This document shows, piece by piece, positions 33,875 through 41,638 of a stretch of 64,000 nt of DNA. The translations under genes and the position numbers were made by a program. The first letter of the stretch is position 1, and the number at the start of each line of letters is the position of its first letter. This stretch comes from Sphaerisporangium aureirubrum (GTDB taxonomy: Bacteria; Actinomycetota; Actinomycetes; Streptosporangiales; Streptosporangiaceae): assembly GCF_042658925.1 (NCBI RefSeq), contig NZ_JBHSRF010000003.1, forward strand, positions 1 through 64,000, given 5' to 3'. The notes under the pieces were generated by a model. That model was not told the origin of the DNA. It ran no database searches and was given only the letters and a program-made list of their open reading frames with translations.

Positions 33875-34941
33875 TCGCGATCCTGACCTCCGGCCCGGGG
33901 CTCGGCGCGCATGTCCCCGGGCTGCTGCTGAGCCGCCGCCTGGCCGAGCGCGGGGTGCGCAGCCGGGTGGACGTGTTCGAGGCGTCCTGGCCGGAGGAAC
34001 GGCGGGAGCGGATCGCGGCGAGCAAACAGGCGTACCAGCGGGACTTCCGCTACGCGCGGCTCGGGCAGCGGCTGTTCCGCAACCTGTCCGAGGCGTTCGA
34101 CCCGGCGGCCGTGGACGGGCTGCTGCGCGAGTGGCGGGCCCACGGCGTGACCCGCCTGGTGGTCCTCGGCGGGTTCTGGCTCCCGGTGGCGGACCGGTAC
34201 GCCGCCGGGAGCGAAGGTCGGGTCGAGGTGGACGTGTGCCACATGGACTCGGTGCGGTCGCCGTCCTTCGCCCGTCAGCGGGAGTCGCCCGCGCACCGGG
34301 AGATCTGGCTGTTCGACGCCGCGAACGCCGCGATCCCCTGGACGATCCCGCCCTCCGACAGCCTGCCCCTGCCGTGGTCCGCGCGTCGCGACCGGTTCGT
34401 CGCGCACGGCGGCGGGTGGTGCATGGGCACCTACCGCGAGTACGCGGGGGAGCTGGCCGCCCTGGGGACGTCCCTGGACGTCGTGGTGCCCGCCCTGGAG
34501 GACTCCACCGGGGGCGCCCCCGGCACCCGGTTCTTCATGATGGACCCCGCCTGGAGCCCGTGGCGGGACGGCGGCTTCCCGCCGTTCGGGGAGATCGTCG
34601 GCGGGGAGCCGCCGGAGTACGCCCGGCACGAACGGCACCACGGGTCGCTCACCCTGGTCCGCGAGGCGCGGGCCGTCATCTCCAAGCCGGGCGGCGGCAC
34701 CCTGCTCGACGCCTTCCACTGCGCCACCCCCGTCGTGTTCCTGGAGAGTTTCGGGGAGCACGAGGAGCACAACGCGTCGCTGTGGACCCACCTCGGGTTC
34801 GGCATCACGTTCGAGGACTGGCGCGCCACCGGCTTCGCGCAGGAGCCGCTGGCCGAGATGCACCGCCGTATGCTGCGGCGGCACGCCGAGCCGCGTGACT
34901 ACCCGCTGGATCTGGCGACGCGGGCACGGCTGCGGGCGTGA
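33871..34941 (+). CDS. GT-B-like protein, probable glycosyltransferase
   Basis: 356 residues from GTG 33871, overlapping the carrier gene by four bases. The N-terminus (MIAILTSGPGLGAHVPGLLL) and the C-terminal segment SKPGGGTLLDAFHCATPVVFLE resemble the two halves of GT-B enzymes of the MurG/UGT type, where the GGGT loop contacts the nucleotide diphosphate and a Glu follows. Identity to known enzymes looks low, and the middle (HMDSVRSPSF...WTIPPSDSLPLPW) is unfamiliar. It may glycosylate the product. It is the last gene of the run; the 64 bases after it hold the next promoter. Confidence 0.6.
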   Translation: MIAILTSGPGLGAHVPGLLLSRRLAERGVRSRVDVFEASWPEERRERIAASKQAYQRDFRYARLGQRLFRNLSEAFDPAAVDGLLREWRAHGVTRLVVLGGFWLPVADRYAAGSEGRVEVDVCHMDSVRSPSFARQRESPAHREIWLFDAANAAIPWTIPPSDSLPLPWSARRDRFVAHGGGWCMGTYREYAGELAALGTSLDVVVPALEDSTGGAPGTRFFMMDPAWSPWRDGGFPPFGEIVGGEPPEYARHERHHGSLTLVREARAVISKPGGGTLLDAFHCATPVVFLESFGEHEEHNASLWTHLGFGITFEDWRATGFAQEPLAEMHRRMLRRHAEPRDYPLDLATRARLRA

Positions 34942-34965
34942 GGTCCGGGCCGCGGGCTGGCAGTG

Positions 34966-34996
34966 TTGACCCTGACACCGTGTCAGGCCGTAAACC
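34966..34996 (+). promoter_or_regulatory. MerR-type promoter with CTGACAC-C-GTGTCAG operator
   Basis: TTGACC (34966-34971) and TAAACC (34991-34996) are 19 bases apart, the long spacing typical of MerR-controlled promoters. The spacer holds the perfect 15-base palindrome CTGACACCGTGTCAG (34972-34986). The MerR gene starts at 35006, so this is autoregulation. Confidence 0.75.
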
Positions 34997-35005
34997 GGAG
35001 ACATC

Positions 35006-35824
35006 ATGTTCAACATCGGAGACTTCGCCCGCATCGGGCGGGTGTCGGTCCGCATGCTGCGGCACTACGACGCCCTCGGCCTGCTCAGGCCCGCGCGGGT
35101 CGACCCCGCCAGCGGGTACCGCTACTACGAGGCCGCGCAGTTGTCCCGGCTCAACCGGCTGATCGCCCTCAAGGAACTCGGCCTCACCCTCCAGCAGGTG
35201 GGGCTGATCCTCGAGGAGAAGGTCGGCATGGAGGAGCTGCACGGCATGCTGCGGCTGCGCCGCGCGGAGCTGGCGGCCCAGGTGGCCGTCGACACCCAGC
35301 GGCTGACCCGCGTCGAGGCGAGGCTCCGGCTCATCGAGAAGGAGGGCGTCATGCCCACGGATGTCGTCGTCAAGAGTGTGCCCGCGGTGCGCCTGGCCGA
35401 GCTGAGCGACGTGGCGAAGAGCTACGAGTCCGAGCACATCGGGCCGGTGATCCAGCCGCTGTACATGGAGCTGGCCAAGCGCGTCGAGGAGGCCGGGCTC
35501 ACCTTCACCGGTCCCGGTATCGCGTACTACGAGGAGGCCGGCGAAGGCGTGCGCGTGCACGCGGGCTTCCAGGTGAGCCTCGACCCCGCCAGGACGTACG
35601 ACTTCGACGTGGTCGACCTGCCACCCATCGAGCAGGCCGCGACGATCATCCACCACGGCCTGATGGACAACGTGGACGGCACCATGCAGCAGCTCGCCAA
35701 GTGGATCGAGGAGAACGGCTACCGGAGCACCGGCTTCGCCCGCGAGGTCTACGTGCAGTACGGCCACGGGAACCCCGAGGACTACGTGACCGAGCTGCAG
35801 GAGACCATCGTCCGCGCGGGGTAG
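35006..35824 (+). CDS. MerR-family regulator with GyrI-like effector domain
   Basis: 272 residues. The N-terminal MerR domain begins MFNIGDFARIGRVSVRMLRHYDALGLLRPARV and continues with SGYRYYEAAQL, split here into two parts. A coiled coil (about 75-112) leads to a C-terminal GyrI-like ligand-binding domain (about 120-272: VKSVPAVRLAEL...YVQYGHGNPEDYVTELQ) as in BmrR and TipA-type drug sensors. It follows the biosynthetic cluster but has its own MerR-type promoter. It may sense a drug, including the cluster product; no target gene is evident. Confidence 0.88.
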   Translation: MFNIGDFARIGRVSVRMLRHYDALGLLRPARVDPASGYRYYEAAQLSRLNRLIALKELGLTLQQVGLILEEKVGMEELHGMLRLRRAELAAQVAVDTQRLTRVEARLRLIEKEGVMPTDVVVKSVPAVRLAELSDVAKSYESEHIGPVIQPLYMELAKRVEEAGLTFTGPGIAYYEEAGEGVRVHAGFQVSLDPARTYDFDVVDLPPIEQAATIIHHGLMDNVDGTMQQLAKWIEENGYRSTGFAREVYVQYGHGNPEDYVTELQETIVRAG

Positions 35825-35892
35825 CGGGCACTTGAGGCGGCGGGCCGGGGTCTTCCGGGAACTCCACGCGGCCCTGCGGCTAAAGGACCGTT

Positions 35893-36516
35893 GTGACAAT
35901 CACTTCGGAACGGGAGCTCGTCTTGGCGGATCCTCCTTCGACGGCCGTGGCGCGGCCCCCCGCGGACGGCACCACGGAGCCGCCCGACTCCTCGGTCATC
36001 GAGGCGTCGCTGCGCGCCCCGGAGCGCTTCGCCGAGCTGTTCGACCGGCACGCCGCCGCGCTGCACCGCTACGCCGTACGGCGCCTCGGCCCCCAGCACG
36101 CCGAGGACGTGGTGGCCGAGGCGTTCACCAGGGCCTTCGAGCGCCGGCACACCTATGACCTCGGCCGTCCCGACGCGCTGCCCTGGCTGTACGGGATCAC
36201 CACCAACGTCATCGGCGGCCACCGCAGGGCGGAGGTGCGGGCGTACCGGGCGCTGGCCCGCACCGGCGTGGACCCGGTGGTGGCGGCGGTCGACGAGCGG
36301 GTGATCGCCCGCGTGTCCGCCGTCGCCACCCGCCGGAGCCTCGCCGCCGCCCTGGCCCGCCTCACCCCCGGCGAGCGCGACGTCCTGCTGCTCATCGCCT
36401 GGGGCGACCTCACCTACGAGAAGGCGGCCCGCGCCCTGGCCGTCCCCGTCGGCACGGTCCGCTCCCGCCTGTCCCGCGCCCGCCGCAAGGTCGCCCGCAC
36501 CCTGGAGACCTCATGA
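35893..36516 (+). CDS. ECF-type RNA polymerase sigma factor
   Basis: 207 residues from GTG 35893 with AAAGGA before it. Region 2 is FAELFDRHAAALHRYAVRRLG...AEDVVAEAFTRAFERR, and region 4 is LTPGERDVLLLIAWGDLTYEKAARAL with the recognition helix GTVRSRLSRARRKV. A 35-residue Pro-rich leader precedes region 2. The gene overlaps its membrane partner by ATGA, the usual arrangement of this sigma subgroup with CU044_5270-family proteins. The promoter recognised is not evident. Confidence 0.88.
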   Translation: MTITSERELVLADPPSTAVARPPADGTTEPPDSSVIEASLRAPERFAELFDRHAAALHRYAVRRLGPQHAEDVVAEAFTRAFERRHTYDLGRPDALPWLYGITTNVIGGHRRAEVRAYRALARTGVDPVVAAVDERVIARVSAVATRRSLAAALARLTPGERDVLLLIAWGDLTYEKAARALAVPVGTVRSRLSRARRKVARTLETS

Positions 36517-37448
36517 ACGACCTCGACCTGATCAGGGACCTGCGCGCCGAGATGCCCGCGGACCCCGCCGCCCTGGCCGGGGCACGGGCCCGCGTGGTCG
36601 CCGCGACGACCCTCACGTCCCCCCGGCGGCGTCCTCGGTCTGTGCTGCCCCGGGTGGCGCTCGCCGGCGCCCTCGGCCTCTCGGTGATCGCGGGCGTGAC
36701 GGTGGTGCGGGCGCTCGACGACGACCGGGTCCCGCCGCACGCGGCCTGGACCCCGGCGGCGGCGGTGGAGACGCTGGCCGCGGGAGCCACCCGGGCGGCG
36801 GCGGCCGAAGGGGCGGACATGTATCCACGGGCCGATCAGTGGCTCTACATCAAGGGCCTGACGTACCAGCCCGAGCGGGGGCCGGGCTCGGTACAGACCT
36901 ACGAACGCTGGCGCAAGGGCGACGGCACCCAGGTGGCCCACCGTCATACCGGCGGCGACCGCGCCGGCGCGCCCCGTCCCGCCGGCGGCGGCGAGGTCGT
37001 CACGTCCGCCCTGGACCCGTCGTTCCCGCCTCCCCGCTGGGACGCCGCCTACGTGCGGTCCCTCCCGCTGGACCCGGCCGCCCTCTCCGACCGGCTGCGC
37101 GCCGACCGGGAGCCCCACCCCCATCTCCCGGACGAGGTGACGGCCTTCGGCCAGATCCAGCTCCTCCTCCAGGAGGGGGGCCCGCCGCCGCGCCTGCGCG
37201 CCGCGCTCTACACCGTCCTGTCCATGCTCCGGGGTGTCGCGCTGGAACAGAACGTCCGGAGCCTGACCGGACGCGAGGGCGTGGGGGTGTACCTGGACCA
37301 CCCGGACGGACAACGGCAAGAGATCATCGTCGACCCGGACGGCTACGCCTACCTGGGCGGCAGGAGATCGGACGCGGGAGGGCAGCTGATCGCCGCCTGG
37401 GCGGAGGTGACCAGGGGCATCGTCGACCGGGCGGGCGACGTCCCCTAG
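36513..37448 (+). CDS. CU044_5270-family membrane protein, sigma-factor partner
   Basis: 311 residues. A short cytoplasmic N-terminus (about 1-45) with MNDLDLIRDLRAEMPADP leads to one membrane helix (about 46-66, VALAGALGLSVIAGVTVV). The rest is an extracytoplasmic domain with the family features PRADQWLYIKGLTY and TYERWRKGDGTQVA. Its position directly behind the sigma gene suggests anti-sigma or signal-sensing duty, but no zinc-binding anti-sigma motif is present. It ends four bases inside the convergent gene at 37445. Confidence 0.75.
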   Translation: MNDLDLIRDLRAEMPADPAALAGARARVVAATTLTSPRRRPRSVLPRVALAGALGLSVIAGVTVVRALDDDRVPPHAAWTPAAAVETLAAGATRAAAAEGADMYPRADQWLYIKGLTYQPERGPGSVQTYERWRKGDGTQVAHRHTGGDRAGAPRPAGGGEVVTSALDPSFPPPRWDAAYVRSLPLDPAALSDRLRADREPHPHLPDEVTAFGQIQLLLQEGGPPPRLRAALYTVLSMLRGVALEQNVRSLTGREGVGVYLDHPDGQRQEIIVDPDGYAYLGGRRSDAGGQLIAAWAEVTRGIVDRAGDVP

Positions 37449-38383
37449 CGGTACTCCTCCTGCTTCTCCACGATCCCCCGGGTGTCCAGCGCGACGTGGG
37501 CCTGGACACCCCCGGGGAGAGTGGTCCCCGCCGCGCGCCACATGCCGTTCCCGTCCGGGCGGACCTGGAGGTTCGCGCCGAGGAAGACGACGACCCCGGC
37601 CGCGGCGAGCGACTGCAGCTCGGCGAGCCACGCCGGGGGCGGGCCGTCGGCGGTGAAGTGGGCGAAGCCGTCCAGCCACGGGTCGCCGTGCGTGTCGCCG
37701 AGGGAGTCGCGCAGCGCGCGGGCCGCGTGGGCGAGGGCCAGGTCGGCGCTGCCGGCGGGGTCGGTGCGGCGGGTGATGTCGGCGTCCAGGTAGCCGTGCA
37801 TCCAGCGCTGGAGCCCGGCCGGGTCGCCGAACTTGATGCCGTCCAGGGGGCGGTCCAGGCGGGCGAGGTTGAGGCGGTCGGCGAAGCGAGGGACGGCCCG
37901 GCGGATCAGGGCGCGCATCGCCACGCTGGACCACTCCTCCGCGGCGTACGCCTCGGCGAACTCCGCCCAGCCCACGCGCGCTCGCTCCGGGTGGCCCGCC
38001 AGCAGCTCGTGGTAGTAGGCGTAGGTCAGGTCCTTGGCCACCAGCGGCCACACGTCGCGGCGCCACCGGGACGTCACGCGGGGCAGCGCCTCCGGCACGG
38101 CGAACCTCGGCACCGGGACCGGGCCGGCCGCCAGGGGATACCTGGTCGCCGCGCGGCACGGCACACCCCGTCCGGAGCCCACGAGGATCACCGGCTCGGC
38201 GCCGGCCGGCAGATAGGTCACCCCGCCGTGCCGGTCCCGGGAGAACGTGCCGCCACGGCCCTCGGTGAGCACGGTGAGCAGCCGGGAGAAGCCGGAGCCC
38301 ATCCCGCGCACGATGACGGGCTGACCTGCGGGCAGCCGGGTGGGGGACAGGTCGAGTGCCGGATGGTCGAGTACTTTCACCAC
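37445..38383 (-). CDS. Middle fragment of an FAD/NAD(P)-binding protein (COG4529-like), short form
   Basis: 312 residues; full relatives have about 600-700. The start (PVIVRGMGSGFSRLLTVLTEGRGGTF) and ILVGSGRGVP correspond to the middle of FAD/NAD(P)-binding proteins. The N-terminal GxGxxG flavin domain and the normal C-terminal part are absent. Even so, GTG 38383 has a well-placed GGAGG and the gene has its own promoter (TTGACA 38450-38445, 17 bases, TACTGT 38427-38422, minus strand), so it is expressed rather than simply debris. It may be a decayed flavoprotein or a stand-alone domain used with the neighbouring flavin enzymes. Function unknown. Confidence 0.6.
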   Translation of the reverse strand: MVKVLDHPALDLSPTRLPAGQPVIVRGMGSGFSRLLTVLTEGRGGTFSRDRHGGVTYLPAGAEPVILVGSGRGVPCRAATRYPLAAGPVPVPRFAVPEALPRVTSRWRRDVWPLVAKDLTYAYYHELLAGHPERARVGWAEFAEAYAAEEWSSVAMRALIRRAVPRFADRLNLARLDRPLDGIKFGDPAGLQRWMHGYLDADITRRTDPAGSADLALAHAARALRDSLGDTHGDPWLDGFAHFTADGPPPAWLAELQSLAAAGVVVFLGANLQVRPDGNGMWRAAGTTLPGGVQAHVALDTRGIVEKQEEYR

Positions 38384-38412
38384 TTCCAGCCTCCAGGACC
38401 CGGACCCGATTA

Positions 38413-38451
38413 CCTACATAAACAGTAGGAAATACGGAGTTGACTGTCAAC
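38413..38451 (-). promoter_or_regulatory. Promoter and CCTAC-N7-GTAGG operator upstream of the short FAD-protein gene
   Basis: The 17-base inverted repeat (38413-38429) overlaps the minus-strand -10 TACTGT. A nearly identical 17-mer (14 of 17) lies at 41590-41606. GTTGAC-T-GTCAAC (38439-38451), a perfect palindrome, covers the -35. Confidence 0.6.
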
Positions 38452-38498
38452 GCTACCCCAGGTCGCGGCCGACCTGGACGGGGGGATATGTCACTATA

Positions 38499-38539
38499 TT
38501 GACAGGTAAAACCTAGTATTCCTACCGTGTACCTAGGTA
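38499..38539 (+). promoter_or_regulatory. Promoter of the SfnB-like/SsuD-like pair
   Basis: TTGACA (38499-38504), 18 bases, TACCGT (38523-38528). The perfect palindrome TACCTAGGTA (38530-38539) lies at the expected transcription start and could be an operator. Confidence 0.5.
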
Positions 38540-38568
38540 ATAGCCGGGTGTAGGGGGCGGGTAGTGGG

Positions 38569-39750
38569 ATGACGCACGTGATCGGATCCGATGCCGAGGC
38601 CGTCGAGGTGGCCGCGGAACTGTCCGAATACCTCGCCAAGGACGCCGCGGAACGGGACGCCGGCCGCAGGCTGCCCCTCGCCGAGCTGGACCGGCTGTCG
38701 GACAGCGGCCTGCTCGCGATCACCGTGCCGCGCGAGCACGGCGGCGCCGACGTGACCGCGGTGACGCTGGCCGAGGTGATCCGGCTGCTCGCGCAGGGCG
38801 ACCCGAACGTCGCGCAGATCCCGCAGAGCCACTTCGTCTACGTCAACGTGCTGCGCTGGCAGGGCACCGACGAGCAGCGCCGCTTCCTGTACGGCGAGGT
38901 GCTCGCCGGGCGCCGGTTCGGCAACGCGCAGTCCGAGGCGGGCACCAAGCACGTCCAGGACTACCGCACCCGGCTGCGCGCCGACGGCGAGGGCGGCTAC
39001 GTGCTCACGGGGGAGAAGCACTACAGCACCGGCGCGCTGTTCGCCCACTGGATCCCCGTCCTCGCCGTGGGCGACGACGAACGGCTCCACGTGGCGTACG
39101 TGCCCGCCGGCGCCCCGGGCCTCACGGTCGTGGACGACTGGGCCGGGATGGGGCAGCGCACCACCGCCAGCGGCACCGTCCGGCTGGACGGCGTCCGCGT
39201 GCCCGCCGAGCGCGTCGTGCCCCACCACCTGACCTTCACCGGACCTCAGTTGCACGGCGCCTACGCTCAGCTAATCCACGCCGCCATCGACGTCGGCATC
39301 GCCGGGGCCGCCCTGCGCGACGCCGCCGAGTTCGTCCGCACCAAGTCGCGGCCGTGGTTCGAGAGCGGCGCCGCCACCGCCGCGGAGGACCCCCTGCTCG
39401 TCCAGCGTTTCGGCGAGCTCACCGTGCGGCTGCGCGCCGCCGAGGCGCTGCTCGCCGAGGCGGGACGGGCCGTCGACACGGCCAGAGCCGGGCTCACCGA
39501 CGACAGCGCGGCGGCGGCGTCCATCGCGGTGGCCGTCGCCAAGGCGCACTCCGACGGCACCGCCATCGAGCTGGCCGACGCCGTGTTCGAGGTCTCCGGC
39601 ACCCGCTCCAGCCTGGAGGGCCTCAACCTGAACCGGCACTGGCGCAACGCCAGGACGCACACCCTGCACGACCCGGTGCGCTGGAAGATCCAGCACATCG
39701 GCAGGTACACGCTCAACGGCACCCGCCCGCCGAGACACGGAGTCGTCTGA
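38569..39750 (+). CDS. SfnB-like sulfur-acquisition acyl-CoA-dehydrogenase-fold flavoprotein
   Basis: 393 residues with the acyl-CoA dehydrogenase fold: N-terminal helical part with GLLAITVPREHGGAD, middle FNAQSEAGTKHVQDYRTRL-like beta region, LTGEKHYSTGALFAHW, and C-terminal helices ending WKIQHIGRYTLNG. The SEAGTKH and GEKHYSTGA segments are typical of the SfnB/DszC-type monooxygenases that use reduced flavin on sulfur compounds, not of true acyl-CoA dehydrogenases. With the SsuD-like gene that follows (one-base overlap) it probably takes part in desulfonation or sulfone oxidation. Confidence 0.82.
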   Translation: MTHVIGSDAEAVEVAAELSEYLAKDAAERDAGRRLPLAELDRLSDSGLLAITVPREHGGADVTAVTLAEVIRLLAQGDPNVAQIPQSHFVYVNVLRWQGTDEQRRFLYGEVLAGRRFGNAQSEAGTKHVQDYRTRLRADGEGGYVLTGEKHYSTGALFAHWIPVLAVGDDERLHVAYVPAGAPGLTVVDDWAGMGQRTTASGTVRLDGVRVPAERVVPHHLTFTGPQLHGAYAQLIHAAIDVGIAGAALRDAAEFVRTKSRPWFESGAATAAEDPLLVQRFGELTVRLRAAEALLAEAGRAVDTARAGLTDDSAAAASIAVAVAKAHSDGTAIELADAVFEVSGTRSSLEGLNLNRHWRNARTHTLHDPVRWKIQHIGRYTLNGTRPPRHGVV

Positions 39751-40883
39751 TGAAGTTCCTCTGGTTCCTGCCCACCAACGGCGACAGCCGCTACATCGTC
39801 GGGGGCGGCCACGGGCTGCCCGCCGGGGTCGCCGGCGGGGATCGCCCGCCGACGCGGAGCTATCTCGGCCAGATCGCCCGCGCCGCCGAGGACATGGGCT
39901 TCGAGGGCGCGCTGACGCCGACCGGCTCCTGGTGCGAGGACGCGTGGCTGAGCACGGCGTTCCTGGTGGCGTCCACCGAGCGGCTGAAGTTCCTCGTCGC
40001 GTTCCGGCCCGGCTTCGTCAGCCCGACGCTGGCCGCGCAGATGGCGGCCACCTACCAGTGGCAGTCCGAGGGCAGGCTCCTGCTGAACGTCGTCACCGGC
40101 GGCGAGACCCACGAGCAGCGCGCCTACGGCGACTTCCTGGACAAGGACGCCCGGTACGAGCGCACCGCCGAGTTCCTGCACATCGTGCGGGAGCTGTGGC
40201 GCGGCGAGACGGTCTCCCATGAGGGCAGGCACCTGCGGGTGGAGGGCGCCAAGCTGGCCCGGCTGCCCGACCCCGTGCCGCCGCTGTACTTCGGCGGCTC
40301 GTCCGCCGCGGCGGGGCCGGTGGCGGCGCGGCACACCGACGTGTACCTGACCTGGGGCGAGCCGCCGGACGCCGTCGCCGAGAAGATCCAGTGGATCATG
40401 GGGCTGGCCGCCGACGAGGGGCGTGCCCTGCGGTTCGGCATCCGGCTGCACGTCATCACCCGCGACACCGCGGAGGAGGCGTGGGCGCAGGCCGCGCGGC
40501 TGCTGGACGGCATCGACCCGGCGACCATCGAGAAGGTGCAGGCGGGACTGCGGCGCAGCGAGTCCGAGGGGCAGCGGCGCATGCTGGAGCTGCACGGCGG
40601 CGCACGGGACGGCCTGGAGATCTCGCCCAACCTGTGGGCTGGCGTGGGCCTGGTGCGCGGCGGGGCGGGGACGGCGCTGGTGGGCAGCCACGAGCAGGTC
40701 GCCGACAAGATCGCCGAGTACCACGCCATCGGCATCGACGAGTTCGTGCTGTCCGGCTACCCGCACCTGGAGGAGGCGTACTGGTTCGGCGAGGGCGTGC
40801 TGCCCCTGCTGGAGCGGCGCGGCCTGTGGCGCCACCCCGCCCGGCCCGCCGACCGCCCGGCGCTGGTGCCGTTCACGTCCTGA
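39750..40883 (+). CDS. SsuD-like FMNH2-dependent alkanesulfonate monooxygenase (LLM class)
   Basis: 377 residues of the bacterial luciferase-like TIM-barrel class. Features: MKFLWFLPTNGDSRY at the start, SYLGQIARAAEDMGFEGALTPTGSWCEDAW (split by normal helix ends), LLLNVVTGGE with the NVVTG motif, RYERTAEFL and HPARPADRPA at the end. The class releases sulfite from alkanesulfonates or related compounds with O2 and reduced flavin. No flavin reductase gene is adjacent, so one must be elsewhere. It starts at ATG 39750, sharing one base with the preceding stop. Confidence 0.88.
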   Translation: MKFLWFLPTNGDSRYIVGGGHGLPAGVAGGDRPPTRSYLGQIARAAEDMGFEGALTPTGSWCEDAWLSTAFLVASTERLKFLVAFRPGFVSPTLAAQMAATYQWQSEGRLLLNVVTGGETHEQRAYGDFLDKDARYERTAEFLHIVRELWRGETVSHEGRHLRVEGAKLARLPDPVPPLYFGGSSAAAGPVAARHTDVYLTWGEPPDAVAEKIQWIMGLAADEGRALRFGIRLHVITRDTAEEAWAQAARLLDGIDPATIEKVQAGLRRSESEGQRRMLELHGGARDGLEISPNLWAGVGLVRGGAGTALVGSHEQVADKIAEYHAIGIDEFVLSGYPHLEEAYWFGEGVLPLLERRGLWRHPARPADRPALVPFTS

Positions 40884-40890
40884 GGCCTGA

Positions 40891-40960
40891 GCCGTTCCCG
40901 GCCGCGACCCGGGAACGGCGGCACGGGCCGGCGGCCTCCCCTGAACGGCGCCGGCCCGTG
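40891..40960. terminator. Two stem-loops between convergent SsuD-like and mtnD genes
   Basis: GCCGTTCCCG/CGGGAACGGC (40891-40919) and CACGGGCCGGC/GCCGGCCCGTG (40922-40960) are perfect hairpins in the 93-base convergent gap. Neither has a T-run, so termination is plausible but of the GC-hairpin type. Confidence 0.6.
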
Positions 40961-40976
40961 GTCTTCGGTGTGCCCG

Positions 40977-41552
40977 TCAGCGGCGGCCGGCGACGATCGT
41001 GTCGAAGTCGGGGATCCGCGAGGAAAGGGGGTCCCCGGTGAAGTTCCCCACCCAGCCGTCGTCGTCGTGGAAGAAGCGGATGGCGGTGAAGTCCGGGGTG
41101 GTGCCCATGTCGAACCAGTGGGTGGTGTTCGCCGGGACGCTCAGCAGGTCGCCGGGCTCGCACAGCACGGCGTGCACCTTGCCGTCGACGTGCAGGTAGA
41201 AGATCCCCGAGCCGCTGACGAAGAAGCGGACCTCGTCGTCGTCGTGGGTGTGCTCGTTGAGGAACTTCTGCCGGGCCCCGGCGGCGCGCTCGGGCCAGTC
41301 GGCCGAGTCGTCGGGGTGCAGCTGGGCGACGTCGACGAAGGTGTAGCCCTCCTCGGCGACGACGCGGGCCACCTCGTCGCGGTAGGCCTCGAGGATCTCC
41401 TCCTGGCCGGCTCCCGCGGGGATGTCGGCGACGGCCCAGTGGCGGAGCAGGACGTCGATCTCCTTGAGGGCGGCGGCGATCTCGGCGGGGTCCTCGGTGG
41501 TGAGGACCGTCTCGGGGCTGTCGCTGTCGGTGTACACGTTCAGGTAAGTCAT
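40977..41552 (-). CDS. mtnD: Acireductone dioxygenase (ARD)
   Basis: 191 residues from ATG 41552; GTG 41579 would add nine residues. It is a cupin with the full metal site His101, His103, Glu107 and His145 (NEHTHDDDE and TTHWFDMG). It converts acireductone and O2 to 2-keto-4-methylthiobutyrate and formate with iron, the last oxidative step of methionine salvage; with other metals relatives make methylthiopropionate, CO and formate. It is divergent from the sugar-type importer operon, sharing an 86-base promoter region with the 17-base operator. Confidence 0.92.
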   Translation of the reverse strand: MTYLNVYTDSDSPETVLTTEDPAEIAAALKEIDVLLRHWAVADIPAGAGQEEILEAYRDEVARVVAEEGYTFVDVAQLHPDDSADWPERAAGARQKFLNEHTHDDDEVRFFVSGSGIFYLHVDGKVHAVLCEPGDLLSVPANTTHWFDMGTTPDFTAIRFFHDDDGWVGNFTGDPLSSRIPDFDTIVAGRR

Positions 41553-41589
41553 GGCTCGATTGTGCTCCCATCCGGACAACTACCTAAAT

Positions 41590-41638
41590 CCTACACAAAA
41601 AGTAGACAATAGGGGTGAGCTGCGCCTAACATCCGCAT
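41590..41638 (+). promoter_or_regulatory. Leaderless promoter and operator of the importer/mtnK operon
   Basis: TAGACA (41603-41608), 18 bases, TAACAT (41627-41632), six bases, then GTG 41639. The 17-base inverted repeat CCTACACAAAAAGTAGA (41590-41606) overlaps the -35 and also the likely mtnD -10 (TAGGAT on the minus strand, 41593-41588). Confidence 0.65.
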
